Source: Tethya wilhelma | Lineage: Eukaryota; Porifera; Demospongiae; Tethyida; Tethyidae | Assembly (NCBI GenBank): GCA_964030475.1 | Contig: CAXIPT010000037.1 | Coordinates: 20,128 to 84,127, forward strand | Reading direction: 5' to 3' | DNA: 64,000 nt | In this document: positions 23,985 through 35,364 of the stretch, piece after piece | How the letters are laid out: each line of letters begins with the position of its first letter | How positions within the stretch are numbered: position 1 is the first letter of the stretch | Position numbers and translations under genes: made by a program | The notes under the pieces: generated by a model | The model's database searches: none | The model's input: only the letters and a program-made list of their open reading frames with translations | What the model was told of the DNA's origin: nothing

Positions 23985-24083
23985 GGTGGCTACACAGCAT
24001 TGTACTCTGCTTGTCAAGAAGGACATGAGAAGATAGTCCAGCTCTTGATTCAAGCTTGGGCTAACATTGACCTTCAGAATAAT
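23985..24083 (+). CDS. ankyrin-repeat exon, type A (Gly to Trp change)
   Basis: GGYTALYSACQEGHEKIVQ...QAWANIDLQNN. The usual QAGAN turn glycine is replaced by tryptophan, a substitution at a conserved position of the ankyrin fold. Splice sites are intact. Confidence 0.85.
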
Positions 24084-24675
24084 GTGAGTTAAACAGTTTG
24101 GATGATCATCTAATAATTATACTTCCTACATGGGAAATAGGATGGGGAGGTCCAGGGGTGGATATTCCTGAGCTAGGGAGGAGGTATACTAGTTTCATTA
24201 CTATAACTTCATATAATTATATGTACTGCTTGTCTCTCAAGCTAGACCCTCCTCCTTCATTATGTTGCATGCGCCGAGAGAAAGCTGCAGAGTCTAGCAA
24301 AGGTCACGTTAAGAATGCACATTTAGTTGCTACATGTGGAGCATATAACCGTTCGTATATGCATTGTTCTATGCTTCAATCCTGTACACAGCATAATATA
24401 GCATTGCATGCATGTATAATTCATTTTTATGTTGTTAAGAATGGGTGTCGTTTCTAAGTGGTATAGTGGTACTGGTTGCACCCTGTTGGGTAAAAGGTGT
24501 GAGTTGTACTGAGCCATAAATATATACACCTTTACCACTTAGCATTTACCACTTCAAAGGGTTAAAACCATGGAAACCTTTGATCTTTCATTTCTAACAG
24601 TGAAATATCTTATTCCCTCTGTAGCGTTCTAATTATTTCATGCACTGTTTATATATGTTACAATAATTATTGTAG

Positions 24676-24774
24676 GATGGTACGACTCCTCTAAAGCAAG
24701 CCAGCTTTAAGGGTCATGAGAAGGTGGTTGAACTGCTCCTCTCAGCTGGAGCTAAAGTTGACTTACAGGACAAG
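24676..24774 (+). CDS. ankyrin-repeat exon, type B
   Basis: DGTTPLKQASFKGHEKVVE...VDLQDK between ATTGTAG and GTACAT, phase 0. Intact. Confidence 0.85.
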
Positions 24775-25134
24775 GTACATTCTATCAAGAGTAAATATTT
24801 ACTCTTGATTCTCTATAGTACTGTGAGAAATCACACTTCATCCATACCAGCATTTCCTTCTATTTCCACAGCAGATAGCTATATATATATATATATATAT
24901 ATATTCATGTAGTGTATGTACAGAATTAGTGGGGAAAAGCTGGCTGTTCATAAGATATGAGGGAGGTCCATGGCTAGTTTGTAACTGTATAGTACCATGT
25001 TACAATATAATTATTAAATGTATGTGTTTATGTATCTGTGCACTCCCCTATAAATATTGTCCAAGCATCATGTTCTGTGTTCTTTGAATGGAGTACCATA
25101 TACGGCTGTAATGATTCACTTCTCACATGCACAG

Positions 25135-25233
25135 GGTGGCTTCACACCATTGTACAATGCTTGTCAAGAAGGACATGAGAAGATAGTCCAGCTCCTGATT
25201 CAAGCTGGGGCTAACATTGACCTCCAGAATAAT
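25135..25233 (+). CDS. ankyrin-repeat exon, type A
   Basis: GGFTPLYNACQEGHEKIVQ...IDLQNN between GCACAG and GTGAGT, phase 0. Intact. The stretch 25234-25998 has no gene, only sequence resembling a hAT-type end near 25495 (GATCCGCCCCTGG). Confidence 0.85.
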
Positions 25234-25998
25234 GTGAGTTAAACAATTCTGATGATCATCTAATAATTATACTCCCTACATGGGAAATAGGATGGGGAGG
25301 TCTACCGCGGATTTCCACTCTCATTTCCACCCGGGTGCCACTATAGCTTGAAGGCGCTTAGCCTTGTTCCCAGGCTCCCTCTCAGGAAATGAAAGGTAAT
25401 TTGCAAAGAAAGAGGGAGCCTGGTATCTAAAATCAAAATTTTCAGTGCGCTTTGCGCACATTATTTTACCACCCCAGTAATCTCTGAATCCTATAGATCC
25501 GCCCCTGGTATATACTGCCATAAATCCTAGCCTGAATAGTGGACATAGGCATGGCATTGGTATAAGGTCCAGTCATTGACATGGACATTTGGCAGGAATT
25601 AGAAGGAGGAGCCTGCATGAGAATGAGTCCATCATACCTTTTCATATGTACATCAAGTCTGTAGCCCGGCCAAGTTCAGTTCATCCAACAATAAAATAAT
25701 AATATGAGTTTTTTTAGTTCACAATACTGCCTTTCTTTGTAGAAGATTAAAAATAGTGACTCATGCACAATTCTGCAAATTAGAGGTGGTACAACAGTAA
25801 CTCATTAACAAAGAAAATACCTTGAATAACAGACAGGGCTGTGTCCAAATTATATAATGTGTCCACCATTCAGAGAGTCTATACTGTAATGTCGTAATGT
25901 CTTATGTATCCTATACATACACATGCATGTACGCATGCATGTATACACACACACATCAATGTACAATGTCATGATATTGATTGTACTAATATCTGTAG

Positions 25999-26097
25999 GA
26001 CGGCCATTCCCCTCTGTTTATAGTCAGTTCTGATGGCCATGAGAAGGTGGTTAAACTACTCCTTTCAGCTGGAGCTAATGTTGGCTTACAGGACAAG
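25999..26097 (+). CDS. ankyrin-repeat exon, type B (last of the array)
   Basis: DGHSPLFIVSSDGHEKVVK...VGLQDK between ATCTGTAG and GTATAA, phase 0. It ends only 23 bases from the predicted terminal exon of CLASRP on the opposite strand, so the two transcription units are tail-to-tail or overlap here. Confidence 0.85.
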
Positions 26098-26120
26098 GTA
26101 TAATAGCTACTTATAGTGCA

Positions 26121-26155
26121 TCACATTATGTCTGAACAATACGTACAGTAGAACG

Positions 26156-26203
<48 letters not shown>

Positions 26204-26204
26204 N

Positions 26205-26262
<58 letters not shown>

Positions 26263-29200
26263 GGTCTGAGACAGCATTGTGGCATGCCAGGAATAAGGGG
26301 CACACAAACATTTGCCAACTCCTTCAAAACAATTGAAAGTGACCTAACCTCTGCAGATACTTAGTCTGTTGAGTGGCAAGAACAATCTATATAATATTAT
26401 ATATCCTTTTTGGTTTGTATTATAAGTGATTTTTATATTTTCAAGGACTGGTGTATAATAATAATTATTGTAATAAACATGACATAACTAGTACATATTA
26501 CATTAAAATAATTATTTTATCATTCTTGAGTTTTGACTGAATATCAGCAAAGTTTCGAGTTTGATCTTCCATAATAAAACTCTGTATCAGATATCAGTGT
26601 GAGTATAAATACGCATTCATGTCTCACATTCACAATTAATGACATACCTCCATCTTTAAATTTGTCGTCAGGCTTCACTCCGTGTCTGACAGGACTTGGT
26701 GTGCTCTCGGCTGGAGATCCAGGGGATTTCTCTGCACCATACAACTCTGCCGCACTGATGTAGGAATAGTCAGTGGCTGGGTTCCTGTTTTATAAGATAT
26801 GCAGTAGTAAACAAAACTTACATGCACACTTCTAACCTTTTACCAACAAAGTTAGAGTGACCTCATCCCAAGCTCTCTGCCCACAAATTAAAAGTAACAA
26901 CGATACAAAAAAAAAAAAAAATGTTAGAGGTTAGGGGGCAGGGCTTAGGGAGAAAGAGTCTGTACTATAAGACATTAATTTTCTCTAGTGGTACTTGACT
27001 AATTCAACGTGTATATACACATGTATGTGACTTAATTGGGTGCAAGCCTGGTATATACTGCAGAATACTATACATGTACAATAAAGTAAATAAGGCTCAC
27101 TTGTGTCTTAATTTCTTTATCTGTTCTCTCAACTTCTCTTCTCTTTCCTGTAAATTGAGAATTGTGAATTAATAAACAGTGATTTATTGGACTGCATGCT
27201 GTGCTTACAATTCTCTCAGCTTCTTTGACGTGTTCTTTGGCACGTTGAACCTTCTTGTCCATCTTGTCTGCAAGGCAAACCAATAAAGAAGCATCAAATA
27301 AACATTAGTATGACAGCTGCAGCTATTAATTGGATGGAGCCATGTAAACCATAAGTTACATACAGTAGAACCTCGATTATCCGAACCTCGCTTATCCGAA
27401 CCCTCGATTATACAAACAGAGCTGGAAGACCAAATTTCGGTTAATTAGAACAAATCAGAACGGACTCCGCCCTCTTTTCGAGCTTGAGGCTTACGTAATC
27501 GTGCACGCGGTCGCTATTATTCAAGTTTGATCGAAGAAAAATACAATCTACCAGTGTTCTGAGATGCTAAAGAGCTAGTAAAACTATCGTGGTTACTGTT
27601 AGAGGGGTAAAAACAAGCGTAATTTTATTGCTTCAGTTATCCGAACAAATTCGGTTTTCCGAATGCTTGAAGTTAGGCTGTGCCCCGAGGTGTTCGGATA
27701 ATCGAGGTTCTACTGTACTCACCACTGTCTATGGTGTACAATAATGTCATAGCAATGAGATTACACTTACATTGTTTGTTTAGTTGAGCTTGCATTTTCT
27801 TCATCATCCGTTCCCTGGCTGTCATCTTTGGCTGTACAAGAGATGTGTATGTGCATGTTGGTGTGGTGGTGGGGTGGTATGTGTTGGTAATTGACATGCA
27901 TCAGCTAGTGCTAACACAAAATTCATCCTCGATCCACACACATATACATGTACATGTACAAGCCTAGGCTTTACATATTTTTTTTTGTATATATACGTTA
28001 CCTTTTCTGTCTTTGATGTCACAGACACAACTGGTCCAGTCCTATACAAACATGAACAACTTTAGGTCAAAACACAACATAATAGCAACTACCCAAGACC
28101 ACATCACTGTCCCTACTTGGTCTCCTCATCCGTTGTGTTGTGTCTCTCGGGAGAGCCACTAGGACTCTTGCTCTGTGAGGGTGATCTTGATGACCTCCTA
28201 GTGCCACGCCTCCTATCTGGTGACCCACTACGGGAGGATGAACTGGACCTTGACCTTTCTCCTCCGTCATCACTAGAAGAACGACCTCCCCCTCTAGATC
28301 GGCTCCTCGATCGAGACTTGCGTCTATCAGAGGGAGATCGTCTGGAAGGGGAGTGTCTGTAGCTATAGTAACGGTCTCGACTTCTGCTCCTAGAGCGGCT
28401 CCTGGATCTACTGCTGTAGGAGGAGTGTCTCCGATGGCGTTTAGGGCGGGGACTAGGACTCCTGGAACGAGATCGAGAGTGATAGCGTCTCCTTTGAGAA
28501 TAATAGTCCCTAATAATATTGTAAGAATTAATGAAGTCCAGAGGAGGTAGGAAAGGGTCACGTGATCCATCTATTTTGCTGACTCGGCTTTGAGCATCCA
28601 GTATGCAAGTAGTACTTTATCATAGGCTCTCTAGTTTTCAGGGTTGCCTGCGACTTTCCTGAGCAAATTTGGTATCAAACTATCGAGAAAAGTTCAAGAA
28701 AGAATCTGGCCCCCCCGCCCCTCGATTCAAGCAACTCTCTTTGTGGTAAATGGCGATGAAATTTTTGGTCAGAGGGATGCAGACTTGCTGAAGTGCTTAA
28801 ATGGCAGCCAAACTGATTTTTTGGCCTATACATAAGCTGGAAAAGCTCAGAACTCTACAAAGATGTTCAAAAAGCTTGCAATATCTAGTCGCTAAAGTCA
28901 TACGCGCTCAATGGAATGCAATTAAATCACGTGAAATTCACTGAAAATCAGGTGGAATATTGATGCTTTCGTACCTCCTCTGAATGAAGTCAATAAGCAA
29001 GGCAATCTACTAAGAAAATTATACAAGTAGTAAAAATTTCAAAAAAATAAGTAGTGTAGGAATGGGCAGTGCGGTAAAAAGTATTGAAACAAGGCATGGT
29101 CTCAATTTCGGCACATGACTACTTCATTTTTTTTTCTTGATCACTTATAATTATGGATTTTCAGTGTTGTGTTGCAATGATCTGTGCAATCAGTACCATA

Positions 29201-32200
29201 GCTAGCTTATGATTACTGCATTGGTTCAAATTTCTCAGTACTATATTATAGCTAATCACTTGGCTACTGAAATAATGGAGTAAACTATAAAAGACAGGTA
29301 TATATAACTTAAACTGGATTGCCAGCCAAGAGTTGGACATAAAAATGAAGTAGTCATGTGCCGAAATTGAGACCATGCCTTGTTTCAATACTTTTTACCG
29401 CACTGCCCATTCCTACACTACTTATTTTTTTGAAATTTTTACTACTTGTTCATTCACTTTTTTCAACACTACAGTGTGGAGACTGTCAGAGACTGGTAAG
29501 TCCCTACAAAAAGCTTGAGTAGGAGCCACTTCAGTATACTAGAGGGAGCTAATGTGCGCATGCGTATATAATGCCACGTGCAAAGATAATGAATGACCTT
29601 TGAACTCTACCCACAAAGATGGCTGCATTGTAGTACATGAATTTATACGCTAAGTTTTAAAGCTTTCTAGTTTTTGTTTAGGCCTATTTATGATGAAAAC
29701 GAGTATCAAGGAATGTAGTACCCATGAAAAGAACTTACTTTGTGCCGTCAAAGTTGGCTCAACACATTCTGGTTCTCTGGAAATGCTTTTCAAGTAAGTC
29801 AGTTAGGAAGTACGTAAGTAAGTAAGGGTACGATATAAAACACGGACCGGACCGGACTAACGGACCCGAATAACGGACTCAGTCCGTACATAAAATACGG
29901 ACTGGCATGCGTTGTATAAAATACGGACCGGACTTTTCCTATATTAATAGTGCATGCAGCGCAGCTCAGCGCAGCGCTCGAACAGAGTGTTTATAAGATT
30001 ATAATTATAGTCGTCCTTTACCTACCAAATGCAACGTGTATCATTAAGAGTTCAGCTTATTATGGTCTACTGATAAAGAAAAAATGATCAAAATATTATT
30101 ATATAAATGTAGACAGAAAAAAAAAAACTTAATTGACTCATCACTACAAAACTCAACTAACAACAATAAATGCAATACCACACAGAACGACCTCTCTTTA
30201 CGTTAGCACATTTGTAGTGATACCATTTATGACACGCATCACAACTGATCATTTTTGAGTCGAACAATTCTGGCATATTACAATAACAGTACGTTTGAAT
30301 GCATAATCTCTTCTTTTGGTTAAACATGGAAAGATCAGGGGCACAGTTTGGATAAGGTTTGATGCAACCTTCTTCAAAACATTTATCCAAGTGATACCTC
30401 ATTTTGGTTTGATCAAAAAAAGATCGCCTCTGTCCATGAGCAAGAGAAACCGCATTAGCTATTGAAAACAGCCCACAAATGGTGCTCCCTTGTTGTTGTT
30501 GGACAGACTCAACAGTTACAGGCAAGATGCTGTTCTTTGTCAATGGATGAAAAAGAGCAACCAGTTGGTTTTCTAATGATGGTGACAGCTTCCCATTAAA
30601 TGCCGAGTCAAATAACTTCACAGTACCATTACAACAGCTGGTACACACCCAGTGGTGTCGATCTGCATCGAACAGAATCTGGATAGCTAGGGCTACAATT
30701 GTGCATGTGGATACGAAAAAAAGGACAAAATGAATAACAAGGAACAATAGTTATTGTCAATAATCATGGACTGACCTTCATCAGAGGAAATGGCTATTGT
30801 TTGGAAACTTCCGTTCTGGCCCCTCAGTGGTGATTGCAACCCAAGATATGGGTGATAGCCGATTAGTAAGCACTGGACGAGAAAGCGACTCCATTGACTT
30901 CAGAAAAATAGCACTTACCATTTAGTTGCCCGCTTAAATGCTCCAAGAAGAGCAGCTTCTTTATTGTTCAAAGCTAAACCGAACCAATGAGATTATAGCA
31001 AGGTTCTAAGGTCAGTCCGTATTGCCAGGGAGTAGGTCCGTAAGTAGTCCGTACATTAGTCCGTATTTTATACATTTGATCCACAAAACACGGACCGGAC
31101 GGAGCGGGTAGTACATTATAATACGGTCCGTTAGTCCGGTCCGGTCCGTGTTTTATATCGTACCGTAAGTAAGTAAGTTAGATGAACAAAAATGGTACTA
31201 TGGTGGCTTCCCACCTAGCGCTCTCTACGAGTGCTGCGGAAAGTTTTTGTGAGTTTTAAGACTTGCATGCAGTTGGTAATCTGTCAGTGAGAGCTTCTGA
31301 GCAACTTTGAAGGTCTAGTTTTGTTTGACTAGATTTTTATGGTGGCCAACATTTTGTATTGTGTCTATGGGACAGCCGGCCCATTCCTACTATATGTACT
31401 ACCGTACGTATGATACACAAGCAAGTTAGAGTGCATGTCCATTGTACACACTCTATAAAGAAAGAAAAAGTGTATACTCACCTGTGTGTTGATCTTGACC
31501 TGGACCTGGAGTGGGAGTGTCTCCCTCGGTGACGCCTCCTCCCAGACTGGTACCTACTCCGAGAGAAATCCCCCTGAGGAGATGGGGAGGAGTGATATCG
31601 GCTGCGATACGATCCCCTCCTGTCCCTCCGTGGGGACGGGGAGCGACTGTCACGACGAGATGATCTCCTACGACCTCTGTCCCTGTAGAGATCTCGATCA
31701 CGGTCTCTTTGAGAGGAAGACTCCGAGTCCCTTCCTCTCCGATGATGAGTGGAGGATGGCCTCCTGTCAGACTCCCTACCACTGGCTGGTTTGGAACGAG
31801 ACTTCAATTCTTGATGAGATGAAGAAGGAGCTTTATCCGATGACTGAGCCTGAGTGTTGTCATCACCACCATGGTCGTCTTGGTTACCAAATTCAGTGAT
31901 GTATTCGACTTTCACCTCTCCTTCAGGACTGGTGGACCGGGAGCTAGAGCTGGATAGAAAGGAACGTTAATAAGTGAAGCTTTTCAAAATACTAATACTG
32001 ATACATGTACATATAAACGCAGACAAATACACAGCCATACCATGATAGAACCGAATGAAAGTAAGATATGTAGAATTTTTTTTATTGCTCATGCTCACAC
32101 TGACAGCACATACCCTGACTTCCTAGTGTCTGACTGGTAGGGTTCATAGGAGGGGCTGTCCCTCATGGCATAGGTGGGAGGAGTGGGGTAACGATGATGA

Positions 32201-32240
32201 CTCTCCTTTAGAGCCCTCCTCTCTCTGCGAGATTTACGAC

Positions 32241-32324
<84 letters not shown>

Positions 32325-33142
32325 NGTATATATCATATGTATATGTTGTATGTGCTTGATGCATGTACAAAGAGATTGTGTTTGTGTGTGTGTGTATGTG
32401 TGTGTGTAGACTTACTGATAAATTTGACTTTTGTTTCTCAGCTAGTTTGTTCTGCTTCTGTTCTTCAAATGTTGACTTCTCCATCCTCAGTGTCCTGCAG
32501 GGGAAGAAACATACACATACACATGTACTAAATTGAAAATAAAATCTGATGGCTTCATCAATCATAGAATTGATAATATACCGTATAGCACAAAAATTTG
32601 GCGGATTTGAATATTGGCGGATTGGCGGTTCAGTAAGGACCACCAATATTAAATCCGCCAAATAGTCATTTTTGCGCATGCACATATATATTGATGCGAG
32701 CGCAAACGGCAAAATAAAATCCAGGAATCATGAAATTTTCAACAATCTGCCAAATTTTATTCCCGCCAATATTTTGTGCTATACGGTATTACACATGCGG
32801 GTGTGTAATATATTATCTATGGCTTCATCTTACTTGCTGAACATCCCAGCTGGTATATAGTTGAGAGCCATCATGTTCAGTTGATCCACTTGAGCAGGAA
32901 TCAGTGAATCAATATCAAAATCAATCTCTACAAAGTTAAAAATAGTTATCAACTTTTAATGTGTTCACTATAATTCATGTATAGCAATAACTGTATGTAC
33001 ATAAGCTGCCCCAACCAACCTTCCTCACTATCGCTGTTCTCTCCCTGCTCATTATTCTCCTCCTCTTCCAGTGTTTCCTCTCTCCCTCCACCATCCTTGG
33101 AGTAGCTGTAGGCTATGGCTGCCTTGGCTGAAGACCTGGTGN

Positions 33143-33191
<49 letters not shown>

Positions 33192-33696
33192 ATATGTGTG
33201 CCTTACTTTTTCTTGTCTTTGTTCTTCGTTGCTTGTGGAAACATTTCCTCCACGTCAATCCTAGCCAGAGCCTCTTGCTCACCCAAACCATTGTATACCA
33301 GCTGTACTCCTTCTCTTTTTTTTCAATTCAAGGTTCACGTTTCGGTTGTATTGTGTTCTTGTAGGATACCATGGCAAGGTGATGCTCAATATCATCTCAA
33401 GGTATGATGTAAGAATGCACCTGGACTATATCCCTGACCATTCCAAACTCCCTAAACCAGAGTGAGTTACACTGACACGATTCAAGTGTAGTAGTACTAC
33501 ATATAGACTTGGTGAGATTGATACCTTATTGATTTTTTTTTCCTACTTTAATCTTAATATTAATGCAATTGATTGTGATATGATTGTAATTCAGGTTGAG
33601 CACTGATGAGTTGCGAGAAGAGAAGAGGTGTAGCTATGAGAGATATCGTAGCCTTGTCATCAATGGCTACAATGGTTTGGGTGAGCAAGAGGCTCN

Positions 33697-33738
<42 letters not shown>

Positions 33739-35147
33739 TGTTTGGTGCACACGTGTGTGTAGAAATAATCCTACTTTTTCTTGTCTTTGTTCTTCTTTGT
33801 TACTTGTGGAAACATTTCCTCCACGTCAATCCTAGCCAGAGCCTCTTGCTCACCCAAACCATTGTAGCCATTGATGACAAGGCTACGATATCTCTCATAG
33901 CTACACCTCTTCTCTTCTCGCAACTCATCAGTGCTCAACCTGTGTCAAGATCAATCATATCGTGATCAATTGCGTCAATATCAGGATCAAAGTAAAAAAA
34001 CATAACATGTTGGTATCAAGCTCACCTACATGAACATTCGTACAGTACACTTTTAGTGTAACTCACTCTGGTTTTGGTTGCTTGGAGTGGTCAGGAATAT
34101 AGTCCAGGTGCATTCTTACATCATACCTCGAGATGATATTGTCAGCATCACCTTGCCATGGTATCCTGCAAGAGACAACCAAATGTGAACCTTGAACTAA
34201 AAAAAAAAAAAAAAAGTATAAGCTCAAGTAGGCGGTAAGCATTGACCTACAGCAACCCTGCGACCCACTAATAGATGTGTTTCCATGTTAACTCTAGCAA
34301 CAAAATGACCTCCAACCATACTTGATGAGTTACTTTGCAGTTAATAGTGGCATTGCTAGCTTATGTGTATGTATCTCAGATACACGTACTCTGACTGAGG
34401 ATCGTTTTGAACTGACATCGTGCTATATTATGAGCTAATTTAGTTGGAAAACATTCTAATCCACTATATATAGGTTGAAACAGTAACAAGAGTGATAGGA
34501 ATCAAGTTGGATATACACATGTAACCTAGAATAGATACAAATGAAAAAGTCTCAAACATACATGTGTAGATACACCCTCTGGTTGACTAGAAACAAACAC
34601 ATAGATGGGAAATTAAAGAATAGAGTCATACACAAAGCTGTACATAAACACTCCTATTGCACACAGTTAAGCATTGCCATCACATTTGGTGGTACCAGTG
34701 TCTCTCCTTCAGGCACCACCCCTCTCATTACACAACTAGCTACACTCACTGACATCATAGAGTCCAAACTTCCCGACGTCTTTGGGTCAAGATGTAGCTT
34801 GCATTTTGTACCGTAGAGACGCAACAGCTGAAGGCTGTCTCCTTGCTGTGTGTACATGTGTGTGTGTAAAATATGAAAACAGTAAGAAAGATTAAGTTGC
34901 AAGAATCAAAATGATGACTCCTCAACCCCCCCCCCAAAAAAAAAACAACAAAACATTGGGCGGGAGGGGGTATGGATGAAGAGGTCAAATATTATGATGG
35001 TCACATAAAATTTAAACAATTTATTTAGACTAAAACCGTTCTTCCGACCATTTTCTCGTAGTGTTCTCTACGTCTCTCGGCTCTCCTCTGAAAGTCTATC
35101 ATGGCCACTCGTATCTTCTTCTCCTGCTTTCTTGCTTCGTGCCACAT
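26121..35147 (-). CDS. CLASRP: CLASRP: SR-related splicing regulator, 16 exons
   Basis: The model keeps frame through every junction: 35147-35049, 34845-34754, 34165-34067, 33939-33775, 33135-33020, 32927-32834, 32494-32416, 32241-32114, 31949-31482, 28509-28117, 28041-28002, 27831-27771, 27267-27209, 27147-27101, 26784-26648, 26131-26121 (about 695 residues; the human protein is similar in length). The N-terminus MWHEARKQEKKIRVAM, then MMIPWQGD, the CSYERYRSLV motif, an acidic stretch and PSYEPYQ match the CLK4-associating SR protein, a nuclear regulator of alternative splicing that interacts with a CLK kinase. Two long RS-rich domains follow (exons 9, 10), then a basic coiled coil (exons 12-14) and a sponge-specific tail. 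The last 11-base exon and the weak donor of exon 1 are the least certain parts. Introns contain mobile elements and a suspicious inverted duplication. Confidence 0.88.
26158..26260. repeat. (CA)n microsatellite with an internal N
   Basis: A dinucleotide run interrupted by an N at 26204. On the minus strand it lies just upstream of the CLASRP terminal acceptor. Confidence 0.95.
27363..27715. mobile_element. pogo/Tigger-type MITE with TA target duplication
   Basis: Termini CAGTAGAACCTCGATTATCC and its complement, flanked on both sides by TA, as is usual for the pogo group. About 353 bp, non-coding, in a CLASRP intron. A decayed relative is at 46345-46585, and a pogo-type transposase relic is at 48546. 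Confidence 0.88.
29827..31164. mobile_element. TIR DNA transposon carrying a protease/PHD gene
   Basis: The ends are GGTACGATATAAAACACGGA...CCGGACTAAC and the exact complement at the right (about 40 bases). Direct GTAAG repeats flank both sides, but they lie in a TAAG-rich tract, so the target duplication length is ambiguous. Subterminal CGGAC words (ACGGACT) repeat many times. No transposase is seen; the only coding sequence is the Ulp1/PHD gene, so the element appears non-autonomous. Confidence 0.85.
30157..30747 (-). CDS. Ulp1-type cysteine protease fused to a PHD finger, transposon-encoded
   Basis: The open frame shows the SUMO-protease-like triad in order: His in HHWVCTS (residue 32), Asp in VKLFDSAFN (47), Gln-Cys in QQQQGSTICGLF (86 and 91). 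A PHD finger follows (residues 154-196: CYC, CDACHKWYHYKC, WYCIYC), all eight zinc ligands present. It ends at TGTTGTTAG. The first ~20 hydrophobic residues are probably intron read-through: a likely upstream exon lies near 30925-30975 (NNKEAALLGAFKRATK, then GTAAGT). Members of this protease family cleave isopeptide bonds of small modifiers; similar protease genes occur in several eukaryotic DNA transposons. Substrate and role here are unknown. Confidence 0.8.
   Translation of the reverse strand: MFLVIHFVLFFVSTCTIVALAIQILFDADRHHWVCTSCCNGTVKLFDSAFNGKLSPSLENQLVALFHPLTKNSILPVTVESVQQQQGSTICGLFSIANAVSLAHGQRRSFFDQTKMRYHLDKCFEEGCIKPYPNCAPDLSMFNQKKRLCIQTYCYCNMPELFDSKMISCDACHKWYHYKCANVKRGRSVWYCIYCC
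32245..32324. repeat. (GA)n microsatellite serving as polypyrimidine tract
   Basis: On the minus strand this is a (CT)n run ending in the AG acceptor of CLASRP exon 8 (32241). An N closes it at 32325. Confidence 0.9.
32578..32789. mobile_element. MITE with ATACCGTATAGCAC termini
   Basis: The ends ATACCGTATAGCACAAAA and its complement, continuing into TTTGGCGG/CCGCCAA words, define a 212-bp foldback element in the intron between CLASRP exons 6 and 7. Confidence 0.85.
33142..33939. repeat. inverted duplication of CLASRP exons between two N-ended (TG)n tracts
   Basis: Copies of CLASRP exon 3 (33363-33460) and the first part of exon 4 (33597-33695) lie on the plus strand, facing the genuine minus-strand exons at 34067-34165 and 33775-33939. 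A further partial minus copy of exon 4 is at 33208-33290. Breakpoints are at (TG)n runs with N (33142, 33696). The extra copies differ slightly (for example SKLPKPE versus SKQPKPE), which suggests the other haplotype joined in the wrong orientation. Confidence 0.75.
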
Positions 35148-35364
35148 CTTGAAGAGGAAAGCCAAAAGTTCTGTGAGAGATCGAGATTATATAATATTGT
35201 TGGAAATGGTCGTCGCAAGCACGTGTTGCCATAAAAAGGGAAACAAAAGGGTTATCAAGTTTGCGTTCGACGTTCCCGCGCAAATGCGCGCGCGAATTGG
35301 AGCACATGCGCACAACTTTACAGAACCTTTGCTGAACAAAATTTGTAATTCCAAACAAAAACGG

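Larger units (their letters stand above)
29023..31415 (+). mobile_element. non-coding repeat family R with a nested transposon
   Basis: Hairpin domain at 29023-29449, then the R body, interrupted at 29826 by the TIR transposon listed next, then resuming at 31165 and ending CCGTACGTATGATAC. It sits in the large intron between CLASRP exons 9 and 10. The nesting shows R inserted before the TIR transposon. Confidence 0.7.

Noticed and set aside
26107..26327. Open frames of Cys-Val repeats
   Set aside because: Pure translation of the (CA)n microsatellite.
31486..31899. 137-codon plus-strand frame
   Set aside because: Antisense shadow of the CLASRP RS domain exon.
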